Source of the DNA: an uncultured Cryomorphaceae bacterium
GTDB taxonomy: Bacteria; Bacteroidota; Bacteroidia; Flavobacteriales; Schleiferiaceae
NCBI GenBank assembly: GCA_913049755.1
Contig: CAJWXO010000011.1
Location: forward strand, 1 to 20,923
Direction: 5' to 3'
DNA length: 20,923 nt
This document shows positions 9,112 through 18,500 of the stretch, piece by piece. Every line of letters begins with the position of its first letter. Within the stretch, counting starts at the first letter, position 1. The notes below the pieces were generated by a model. The model saw only the letters and a list, made by a program, of their open reading frames with translations, searched no databases and had not been told where the DNA came from. The position numbers and the translations under genes were made by a program.

Positions 9112-9149
9112 TAAAAATTAACCTGAAGAGCGAGGCTCTTCAGGTTAAT
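9112..9149 (-). terminator. Intrinsic terminator of the secreted Omp28/T9SS gene, abutting the tlpA-like start
   Basis: A perfect 15-bp stem (9117-9131 pairing with 9135-9149) encloses a GAG loop. Read on the minus strand it is followed by a T-run at 9117-9113. It lies 12 bp after the stop of the gene ending at 9162 and ends 6 bp before the ATG of the next minus-strand gene (ATG at 9110-9108). There is no T-run on the plus-strand side, so it acts on minus-strand transcription. Confidence 0.88.
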
Positions 9150-9161
9150 GAATTAAGTGAG

Positions 9162-11111
9162 TTAATGAGTTACTGTGAATCTCAAGTTTTGAACTTTACC
9201 ATTGATTGAAATTCGCGCATTATACATTCCGTCAGGTAATCCTGATACAGGAGCTTCTAATATATGGTTGCCTGAAGGCAAGGTTTGAGAATCTAGATTT
9301 ACAACTTTTTGTCCTGATAAATTAAAGATAGAAATAGAAACATCTGACTCACTTATTAGTTCAACATTGAACTTGGCAAGATTAGAAGTTGGGTTAGGAA
9401 ATATGCTTAGGTTATCTAGAATAACATCCTCTTCAGATCCGAGAACATTTGTTGACACCCATATGTTGTCTAACCATAGGACTTGACCTGCAGCAGATGT
9501 TCCTTCAAGTTTTAACATAATAGCACTTCCTGCTGTGTAATTCGCCAGAGAAATTGTGTGCGTCAGCCATTGATTAGCTAACGGAAAGAACCTTGATGAA
9601 CCTCCTGGATCAGTGCCTGTAATTAACGTACTTCCAGCAGGAGAGAAAATATTTGTCCAAGATGATCCACAGTCTGTTGAAACATAAACCTTTAATTGGT
9701 CATTTGAATTTCCTCCTCTTGCAGCATATGCCGTAGTTAAGTACAAATTGGGATTAGAAATATTTGACAAAGAAATCTTTTCTGTGATTATGCTAGTTAC
9801 AGTTCCCGAACTAATAGTTGGAAAATCCCATAGCATAGCTCCTGCAGACTGTCCCCATCCACCAACATCTGTAGTCCAACCACCAATATTTGCTTGGGAT
9901 ATGCCACCAACAAGTGGATCAGATCCTGGAGAATTTTCTTTAATCAGATTTGAAGGTAACTCACCAAATGATAGACCTTCAAAATCAACAGAGTAAGGCG
10001 CATACACAGGAGTATTGCTTAAAATATTAACCGTAGTCGGTGATGATGTATTATTAATTGGAGCATAATCTGCTGCCCCATTTGGAAATTCAACTAATCC
10101 AATAATTTCATTGGCTCCTGTTGATAAAGTTGTTTGAGGAAAAGCAATAGTGGCAGTTTGTCCAGATGCAATGCTACCTGTCCAGTTTTGGGAAACTTGG
10201 TTTCCTCCATTTACCGTATACGAAACAGTTGCAGAGGTAATTGTCATAGATCCAGAATTTTGGATAGTTATCGATGGTGTGACATTAGGATCACAATAAC
10301 CATTGGTAGTTGCACTCATACTAGCTATGCTTGCATCGGCTAGACCGCTAACTGCTTGCTTAGCACTAAAAGCAGCATTTTTAACCTCTTTATTTGAGTC
10401 ATCTTGAACAAATGCAACAAATGCTATTTCGCCAAGATTTGCAATATATGATGGTAGTGGTATAGTAAATTGATAGGTTTGATTTTGGCCTGCAGTCCAA
10501 GTGTCTGTTAAGGTTGTGCCATTTGCATCTGGCACCATTTTTCGCATGACATTATGGAAAACAATTTCGCCATTTGATCCTGGCGCAGAGGAATAGTTAA
10601 TTGTTTCTTCTACCAAGGCGAGGTGAAGCTTTAATGAACCTGCAGACCCTGAGGTTAAAGTTGATGTGGATGAATTTGAAACAGAAACAGCAATTTGAAC
10701 TGAATCATATCCACTTGTGAGTTGATGAGTAAGTATAACCGACATATCAGGAGTAGAACTATATCTAGCGTCAATTTGAGCTTGGGTGATATTTGCAGGT
10801 GAAGATCCTCCAGGTACTACGGATACATTTCTAACACTTGGCACCCCAGTCACTCCATAATAAGAAACTCTAGTAGCTACTTCGCTAGGATTGGCAGCAT
10901 TCATAGGATCTACACCCGGCCATGATGTTTGGTATGCGATTTTAACCGCTTTTGTGGTATTTGCCAAAAGAGCTGCAAATGGCGGGTTTTGAGAGGCGCA
11001 TGGACCACATGAGGCCTGAGTGAAGTGTTCGAATAAAACTAGTCTTGTAGCTTGCGAATAAAGAGCATTAGCTGAAAACATAATTGTAAAAATGAGTAGA
11101 AATTTCTTCAT
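9162..11111 (-). CDS. Secreted multidomain Omp28-family protein with T9SS sorting domain
   Basis: This 649-residue exported protein has a signal peptide (about 1-20, cleavage near ALYSQ). An Omp28-like thioredoxin-fold domain follows, with RLVLFEHFTQASCGPC (C35, C38) and a likely cis-proline in GVTGVPSV (P91). An Ig-like or CARDB-like beta domain spans about 260-365, starting near DASIASMSATTNGYCDP. A jelly-roll or 'choice-of-anchor' domain starts near PYSVDFEGLSFGELP and runs from about 375 to 555. The C-terminus is a type A T9SS sorting domain starting SIFPNPTSN at 569. It should be translocated through SprA and attached to the surface or released. The gene has its own terminator and is divergent from another T9SS cargo gene. 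It is unusual in putting a CxxC fold at the N-terminus of a surface protein. Its substrate is unknown. Confidence 0.87.
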   Translation of the reverse strand: MKKFLLIFTIMFSANALYSQATRLVLFEHFTQASCGPCASQNPPFAALLANTTKAVKIAYQTSWPGVDPMNAANPSEVATRVSYYGVTGVPSVRNVSVVPGGSSPANITQAQIDARYSSTPDMSVILTHQLTSGYDSVQIAVSVSNSSTSTLTSGSAGSLKLHLALVEETINYSSAPGSNGEIVFHNVMRKMVPDANGTTLTDTWTAGQNQTYQFTIPLPSYIANLGEIAFVAFVQDDSNKEVKNAAFSAKQAVSGLADASIASMSATTNGYCDPNVTPSITIQNSGSMTITSATVSYTVNGGNQVSQNWTGSIASGQTATIAFPQTTLSTGANEIIGLVEFPNGAADYAPINNTSSPTTVNILSNTPVYAPYSVDFEGLSFGELPSNLIKENSPGSDPLVGGISQANIGGWTTDVGGWGQSAGAMLWDFPTISSGTVTSIITEKISLSNISNPNLYLTTAYAARGGNSNDQLKVYVSTDCGSSWTNIFSPAGSTLITGTDPGGSSRFFPLANQWLTHTISLANYTAGSAIMLKLEGTSAAGQVLWLDNIWVSTNVLGSEEDVILDNLSIFPNPTSNLAKFNVELISESDVSISIFNLSGQKVVNLDSQTLPSGNHILEAPVSGLPDGMYNARISINGKVQNLRFTVTH

Positions 11112-11140
11112 AGTTAAATTTTAATTGGTGTTGAATGGTC

Positions 11141-11148
11141 TAAATATA
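11141..11148 (-). promoter_or_regulatory. Candidate -7 element for the secreted Omp28/T9SS gene
   Basis: On the minus strand this reads TATATTTA, one mismatch from the Bacteroidota -7 consensus TAnnTTTG. It lies 29 bp before the ATG at 11111, a plausible leader length. I see no clear TTTG at the -33 position, so the call is weak. Confidence 0.25.
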
Positions 11149-11222
11149 GTTACCGATGCACCTTTTACGGCTAATACAGTGAATTTATTTCTAATTCAGG
11201 ACTTCATCGTGCTTTTGATCTT

Positions 11223-11230
11223 TACCTTTG
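11223..11230 (+). promoter_or_regulatory. Candidate -7 element for the small T9SS cargo gene
   Basis: TACCTTTG matches the Bacteroidota -7 consensus TAnnTTTG exactly. It lies 30 bp before the ATG at 11261. A -33 TTTG at the right spacing is not evident. If real, it places the in-frame TTG at 11228 inside the promoter and favours the ATG at 11261 as the start of translation. Confidence 0.38.
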
Positions 11231-11260
11231 AAAGAATCAAGAATATTAAATGCATTCATT

Positions 11261-11971
11261 ATGCTTAGAATTATATCGACTCTTTTTGTTATTTTTTTCT
11301 CACTACAGGTATCAGGTCAATCTTTAATTTTAGATTCAAAAGATTCGATAGCATGCGTTAATAGTATGGTAGGAGAGCAGGCAAAAGGAGATATTACATT
11401 GAAAAATATTTCCTCTTCATCAAAAGATTATTACCTGGTTCGAAGTAAGGTGGGTTCATCTGGCTTAGTCGACTCCAATTATTTCTGCTGGGATTTATGC
11501 TATCCTACTTTTGCCGGACAGAGTCAAGGTACCGTAACTATTGCTGCAGGTGCTGTCGCCTATGACTTTTCAGGATATGCTTATGTACGCGATACAAATG
11601 CTGTTGGTCAGGACACTGTTTGGTATACAGTAATTAATGCGACAGATGCCTCAGATACTCTTCGTATATATATGGTCTATTGTTTCTCGAAGACTTTTGA
11701 TTTACCTGATAATGCTAAAGAATACTGCAGCATCTTTCCAAACCCAGTAGGGAATGAATCCCTGAATATTGCACTATCACCTTTGAATATTTCTAGTGAA
11801 TTGTTAATTGTTGACTTAAGGGGACTGATTGTCTCAAGAGTATCGATTGCACCTTCTGTAGATCGCATTATTTTTAACCCATACGACTATGGATTAAAAC
11901 CCGGAATGTATTCCTTGCAAAGGAATAGTTCCATGGGGATCTGGAATTTGGAAAAATTAATAGTTCACTGA
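11261..11971 (+). CDS. Small Cys-rich secreted protein with T9SS sorting domain, function unknown
   Basis: I take the ATG at 11261 (236 residues) and not the in-frame TTG 33 bp upstream. The ATG directly begins a good signal peptide (MLRIISTLFVIFFSLQVSGQ, 1-20), and the TTG falls within a promoter-like element. The mature part has a single beta-rich, Ig-like domain (about 21-145) with C32, C76, C80 and C141, including the motif FCWDLCYPT (75-83). I recall similar CW...CY motifs in other short T9SS cargos of Bacteroidota, but I cannot name a family. From 157 (SIFPNP), after C156, a T9SS type A sorting domain runs to the end (LEKLIVH). The gene is 37 bp upstream of ruvA-sprA on the same strand, so a shared transcript with the translocon gene is possible. 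Role unknown. Confidence 0.78.
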   Translation: MLRIISTLFVIFFSLQVSGQSLILDSKDSIACVNSMVGEQAKGDITLKNISSSSKDYYLVRSKVGSSGLVDSNYFCWDLCYPTFAGQSQGTVTIAAGAVAYDFSGYAYVRDTNAVGQDTVWYTVINATDASDTLRIYMVYCFSKTFDLPDNAKEYCSIFPNPVGNESLNIALSPLNISSELLIVDLRGLIVSRVSIAPSVDRIIFNPYDYGLKPGMYSLQRNSSMGIWNLEKLIVH

Positions 11972-12008
11972 AATACCAAAATCTAAATTCTGTCGTTAAA
12001 GGAATCTA

Positions 12009-12590
12009 ATGTTTCATCATTTCGTAGGACGTGTAATAGAAAAATCGCCAGCACACATAGTGCTGGAATGCGGTGGCGTGGGTTATTATCTAAATATATC
12101 GTTAACAACGTTTGGTCAGATTGGTGAAGCCAAAGAGGTAAAATTATTGACCCATGCAGTTTATCGGGAAGATGCTCAATTACTTTTCGGTTTTTTTACT
12201 GGAGTTGAAAGAGATGTTTTTCTATTGCTGTTAAGTGTCTCAGGTGTTGGAGCCAATACGGCGAGAATGATTTTGTCAGCTCTAAGACCAAATGAAGCGA
12301 TACAAGCTATCTCTAATGGAGATAGCGGAACCCTTCAAAGAATAAAAGGAATTGGAGCTAAAACAGCTCAAAGAATTGTAATTGATTTAAGAGACAAAGT
12401 TGGCGGTGTTGCAACTTTAAAAGGTTCAGGAGATGAAGCTGCCTCATCTGTTCGCAGTGAAGCAATTCAAGCATTAATTGTATTAGGTTTTTCGCGCTCA
12501 ATAGTCGAAAGAATAGTGTCATCAATCCTTTCGAAGGATGGTGAACATGATCTAGAAGATGTTTTAAGAATCGCTTTATCCCAATTGTAA
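12009..12590 (+). CDS. ruvA: Holliday junction DNA-binding protein RuvA
   Basis: This 193-residue protein has the usual RuvA length. It binds the four-way junction as a tetramer and recruits RuvB. An N-terminal OB-fold (about 1-62, with ECGGVGYYLNIS) is followed by two helix-hairpin-helix motifs, SVSGVGANTA (76-85) and IKGIGAKTA (112-120). A flexible linker and a small C-terminal domain III (about 148-193), which contacts RuvB, complete it. An AAAGGA stretch 5 bp before the ATG resembles a Shine-Dalgarno site, uncommon in this phylum. The stop overlaps the sprA start by TAATG, so the two are translated in tandem. ruvB is about 7 kb upstream in another operon. Confidence 0.97.
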   Translation: MFHHFVGRVIEKSPAHIVLECGGVGYYLNISLTTFGQIGEAKEVKLLTHAVYREDAQLLFGFFTGVERDVFLLLLSVSGVGANTARMILSALRPNEAIQAISNGDSGTLQRIKGIGAKTAQRIVIDLRDKVGGVATLKGSGDEAASSVRSEAIQALIVLGFSRSIVERIVSSILSKDGEHDLEDVLRIALSQL

Positions 12591-15500
12591 TGCGATCGTA
12601 TTGCGGTCTTTTCTGGAGTTTTTTGATTACTCTGAGTCTTTCTATGGGTTTAAATGCCCAAGGCATAGACTCTAGTCAGACAAATTGGTCTATGCCAGGA
12701 ATTAACACTCCCGATAATATCAATACAATTTACACATTTGACCCTATTACAGGATTTTATATAGGTCAAAGATATATTGGTAACGTTCCTATGGGATCCC
12801 CTATGTATTTATCAAAAGAGGATTACAGCAAAATGATATTTTCACAACAAGAGACCGAAGGTTGGAAAAGTAGATGGTCTCAAGGGAGTTCAGCAGATAA
12901 AAGAGAAGGGATTAATATTGTTCCAGATATGAATTTATCAAATGACTTGATAAAAGATATTTTTGGTTCAGATGAATTAGAAATAAGACCTCAAGGTACA
13001 GCGGAGCTTCGGTTTGGCTTGAGGTTCCAGCATATAAAAAATCCTATCGTTCCGGAAAGAAATAGAAAGACACTAGCATTTGATTTTGATCAAAAGATGC
13101 AGGTGAATGCAACGGGAAAATTAGGGGAAAGGCTAGATCTTCAGATTAATTATGATACTGAAGCAACCTTTGGATTTGAAAATAAAATGAAGTTAAATTT
13201 TAAAGGCTTAGAAGATGATATTATTAAGTCTTTGGAGATGGGAAATGTCAGTATGCCTACAGGTAGTAGTCTTATTACAGGTGCTCAAAGTTTATTTGGA
13301 CTAAAGGGGAAATTCCAATTTGGAAAAACAACTGTAACTGGAGTTGTAGCTGAACAGCGTAGCCAAAGTCAAAGTTTAAATATCCAAGGGGGGGCAACAA
13401 CTCAAGAATTTTCAATTAAAGGAGATTCATATGAAGCCAACCGACATTTTTTTCTTAGTCATTATTTCAGGGACCATTATGAGCAATGGCTCAGTACTCT
13501 GCCCGTTATTCAGAGCCCAATTCAAATAACAAGAGTGGAGGTCTGGGTCACCAATAGAAGAACAACACCTAATGAGGTTCGAAATATTATTGCGTTTACT
13601 GATTTGGGTGAAGGAGAGTCCAGGGCCTGGAGGTCAACGAGCTCAAACCGAAATGGTGATGTTATTTTTCCTGGCCCAACGATTGATCCATTGCCCAGCA
13701 ATAGAATAAATAGGCTTGATCCAAGAGAACTTCTTTTAAGGTTTCCGAATGTACGGGACGCTGCCACTGCAGGGACTTCGTTGATCACTTCTGGTTACGA
13801 TGCTAATATTGAATATTCAGAGTTGACCAATGCAAGAAAACTTCAGTCAAATGAATATACTTTTCATCCTCAATTAGGTTACATGACCTTAAATACTTCT
13901 TTGAATCAAGATGAAGTGCTTGCTATTGCATATCAGTATACTGCCAATGGCAGAACATATCAAGTAGGGGAATTCTCAAATGATGGGATAATGGCCCCTA
14001 AAAGTCTAATTCTAAAATTAGTAAAACACACTCTTTTAAATGTAAAGTCACCCCTTTGGGACTTAATGATGAAAAATGTTTACAGCCTTAATGCATTTCA
14101 ACTATCAAGGGAAGATTTCAGGCTAGAAGTAATGTATATGAATGATGCAACTGGTTTACCCATTCCGTTTTTACCGAAAAGCACAGTAAAAGACAAGCTT
14201 CTCATCCAAGTTTTGGATATGGATTACGTGAACAATAATAATGACCCGTTTCCAGATGGGCTTTTTGATTATGTGGAGGGTGTAACAGTTTTGAGTCAAA
14301 AAGGCCGAGTCATTCTTCCAGTTCTCGAGCCATTTGGATCAAGCCTATCGAATAAATTATCAAATCAAGATGAAAAAGACAGGTATGTTTTTCAACAGCT
14401 CTATGATTCAACGCTTTTTAGAGCTCAAGAGCAAACTCAATTAAATAAATTCCTTATCAGAGGAAGATATAAAAGTGCTGGAGGTTCGGTCATACAGCTT
14501 AATTCATTCAATATCCCCAGGGGTTCAATTTCTGTTACTGCTGGCGGGAGTAAGCTTGTCGAAAATCAAGACTTTACAGTAGATTATTCTTTAGGACAGG
14601 TTCGAATCCTTAATGAGAGCATACTTCAATCAGGTATGCCTATTAAAGTGTCGTTTGAAAATAATACAATGTTTAATTTTCAAGCCAAGACTTTTTCTGG
14701 TCTTGCGGTAGAACATGAAGTCTCAAAAGACTGGAAAATAGGAGGAACATTTTTGAGATTGGCAGAAAGACCTTTGACTCAAAAAGTGAACTCTGGTGAT
14801 GAGCCGATAGCAAATAGTATCTGGGGATTTCAAACTCAATATCAAAAGAATTTACCGGGTTTAACGCGATTTATGGATAAATTACCCTTCATTTCCACAA
14901 ATGCACCTTCCAGAATTCAAATACAGGCAGAGGTTGCCCAATTACTTCCTGGATCACCAAAAGGGATTAAAATAAATGGGGATGCTACCACTTATTTGGA
15001 CGACTTCGAGACTAGTCAAACTACCATTGACTTAAGAGGAACTACAACTTGGCATTTAGCTTCAACGCCTGAGGGTCAAAATCAAATGTTCCCGGAGGCT
15101 TCGTTAAGCAATGATTGGGCTTATAATGCGAATCGGGCCAGGATGAGTTGGTATATTATTGATCCTTCTTTTTTTTCAAATAATAGTCAGACCCCCAATA
15201 ATATTAGAAATAACCCCGCAATTACATCTGATCATCGACAACGTCTTGTTCCTCTTGCAGAAGTTTTTCCTAATGTCCCCTTGCAGCCTGGAATGGCAAG
15301 AAACATAGCTATGTTTGATTTGCAGTTTGACCCTAATGAACGGGGTCCATATAATTATGATGTATCTGGTTTCTCTAACTATAGTAAGGGTTTGAATCTT
15401 GATGGATCTTTAGCTGATCCGAAATCACGATGGGCTGGAATAATGCGACAACTATCCATAAATAATTTCGAAGAACAAAATATTGAATTTATCCAATTTT

Positions 15501-18500
15501 GGATGATGGATCCATTCTTAGATAATCCTATTGCCATGGGTGGTGATCTGTATTTTCATTTAGGTAATTTATCTGAAGATATTCTTAAAGATGGTCGTCA
15601 AAGTTTTGAGAATGGTTTGTCATCATCAGGTCTGCCAGTTGACGTAGATTCCTCCGTTTGGGGTTATACATCAAAGTATCAGCCCGTAGTTCAGGCTTTC
15701 GATAATGATCCAAGCTCTAGGGTGCACCAGGATGTTGGATTAGATGGTTTAGGAGATATCAGAGAAAGTCGATTAACGGGCAATGGTGGCCAGACATATC
15801 TATCTTCATTGAATAATGCTTTTGGAGCAAATAGCATAGCCTATAAAGAGGCTCTTCCAGACCCTTCCGGTGATAATTTTTCATACTACAGAGGGCCAAG
15901 TCAAGATTCAGCAGATGCCGATATATTGAAACGATATCGTTATTTTAATAATCCTGATGGAAATTCCCAGACTACCTTAATTAATGGCCTTCCTGCTACT
16001 TATACCAATTTACCGGATAAAGAAGATGTTAACAGGGATGCGACCCTGAATAAGTCAGAGCAGTACTTTCAATATCATATATCCATGCGGCCTGAAGATT
16101 TGGTTATTGGAAAAAACCATATTGCAGATATATACGAAACTCAAACAGACTTGCTTCCTGATAATACCAGAAAACCTGTTCGATGGATTCAATTTAAAAT
16201 CCCAGTTTTTGAACCTTCTAAAAGAATAGGAGGAGCATCAGACTTTCGATCAATTCGTTTTATGAGGATGATAATGAAAGGTTGGGAAGAAGCAACAGTT
16301 TTGAGGCTTGCTCGTCTGGATCTTGTAAGAGGTGAATGGCGACGGTATCGATTTTCACTGGAAGAGTCTAGAGAATTAATACCTGTGGATGCAATGGATG
16401 AAACAACATTCGTTATGAACGCAGTTAACCTTGAAGAGAATGGAGGTAGAAAGCCAATTCCTTATGTGCTCCCTCCAGGGATTGAGAGACAAGTGCTTTT
16501 GGGCAATACTTCATTGGTTCAGCAAAATGAACAATCATTAAGTATGAGAGTTTGTGGTCTCAGAGATGGGGACGCACGAGCTGCTTTTAAGAACACTTCT
16601 GTTGATATGCGTATGAATAAACGGTTAAGGCTTTTTGCTCATGCAGAAGCAGGGAATCAGTTTGAACAGCTTAATGATGATGATTTAAGATTATTTATTC
16701 GCCTAGGTAATGATTACAGCCAAAACTATTATGAGTATGAAATTCCTTTAAAAGTAACCCCTTGGGGTAGCAATGATCCTGGAATAGTTTGGCCCTCATC
16801 AAATGAAATTGATATAGCTTTTGAGGAGTTCACTAATCTCAAGCTAAAAAGAGACCAAGCTCAAATTTCAAATTCTACTATATATCAGGAGGATAAAGAT
16901 GATGGAGAAGGAGTAATACGAGTTTTAGGAGTTCCGAACCTAGGAAATGTCAGAACGATAATGATGGGAGTTCGTAATCCTAAAAAAAGAAATACAGGCA
17001 GCTCTGATGATGGTATGGATAAATGTGCTGAAGTTTGGGTAAATGAATTACGAATGACCGACTTTGATAATCGTGGAGGTGTTTCTGCAATAGCCCGGAC
17101 AACTACTCAGGTTGCTGACCTTGGGCAAATAGCTTTAAGTGGAACATATAGTACAGTTGGATTTGGATCTTTAGATATGAGCCCACAGGAAAGAAACAAA
17201 TTTTCTGCTGCTACTTACGATTTTCAAACAAATTTAGAACTAAGTCGCTTTTTACCATTTAAAACACGTCTTAGATTACCGCTATTTATTAATAACGCTC
17301 AGGATTGGAAAACACCTATGTTTAACCCTCTAAATCCTGATATTGAAATGAGTAAAGCACTGGAGAATTTAAACAGTGCTGAAGAGAGATCTGATTTAAG
17401 GACTATGGTTGCAGATAGAACAGTTCGCAGGGGATTTAATTTGACTAATGTGAGAGTTGAGCGTTCTTCAGGCAATAATAAGTCTGGTCCAACTGTTTCA
17501 AGAGGCACTCCACCTAAAACCAATAGGTCAAATAATAACAGAAAAAATAAAGAGAATTTAAAGATTGGTGCGCGCGCACCCACCCCATTTGATATAAGTA
17601 ATTGGACAGCTTCATATTCATTTAATGAGGTGCTGCGAAGTGATGCAAATACTTTAAAAGATGACAGAGAGGATCATAAAGCATCTCTTATTTATAACTT
17701 CCAAACGAACCCTTTTAATATCCAGCCCTTTAAAAAAATAAAGAATAAGAATTTGACATTAATTAAGGATTTGAACTTCAATTTAACTCCCTCTAAAATA
17801 AGTGTTCGTGGAGATTTAATAAGGTCTATTCAAACTATGAAAATGAGGAATGTGGATAATCCTAAGTTTCAATTGCCAGAAATGTTTAGCAAAAATTTCA
17901 CAATGGATAGAAATTATAACGTTGTCTGGGACTTAAGCAAGGGGATAAAACTTGACTATACCTCCCGTATGCGCGTCAGAGTAGATGAATTACCAGGATC
18001 AAATTCAGTTGATTCGGTAAAATCGTTTTTATTAGATAACATTAGAGCAGGCGGCAGGCCTGTTGAGTATCATCATACAGTCAATACATCATGGAACATA
18101 CCGATAAATAAATTACCATTAATGGATTTTGCTCAAGTTCAATTGAGATACACAGCAGATTATGATTGGAAAGCTAATTCATTACTCGCCTCTCGACAGT
18201 CGATAGATAGCCTAGATTATGGAAATATTATAGAAAACTCAGGTAAATGGAATGGAACAGCAAATCTTAATTTTGCCACTTTTTATAAGAATTTTTCCTG
18301 GTACAAGAAATTGAAGCAAGGAAACAATTCAAAATCAAGAGGAGCGCGAACAGCTATGGAGCAACGTCTAATAGGGAATAACTCAAAGAGTGCAAAAAAT
18401 AAAGAAGATGAAAAAAGCGGTATTGGGAAAAAAATATTAATTACAGTAGTGGATATTGTGACTATGGTAAAGTCTGTTAATCTAAGTGCAACCTTGAATA

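Noticed and set aside
11228..11230. TTG as the start of the small T9SS cargo gene
   Set aside because: It would put 11 polar residues before the signal peptide and falls within a TAnnTTTG promoter-like element. The ATG at 11261 begins a clean signal peptide.
13522..17583. Minus-strand frames inside sprA (13522-13788, 17299-17583)
   Set aside because: They lie wholly within a convincing sprA reading frame and show no recognisable domain or signal peptide.
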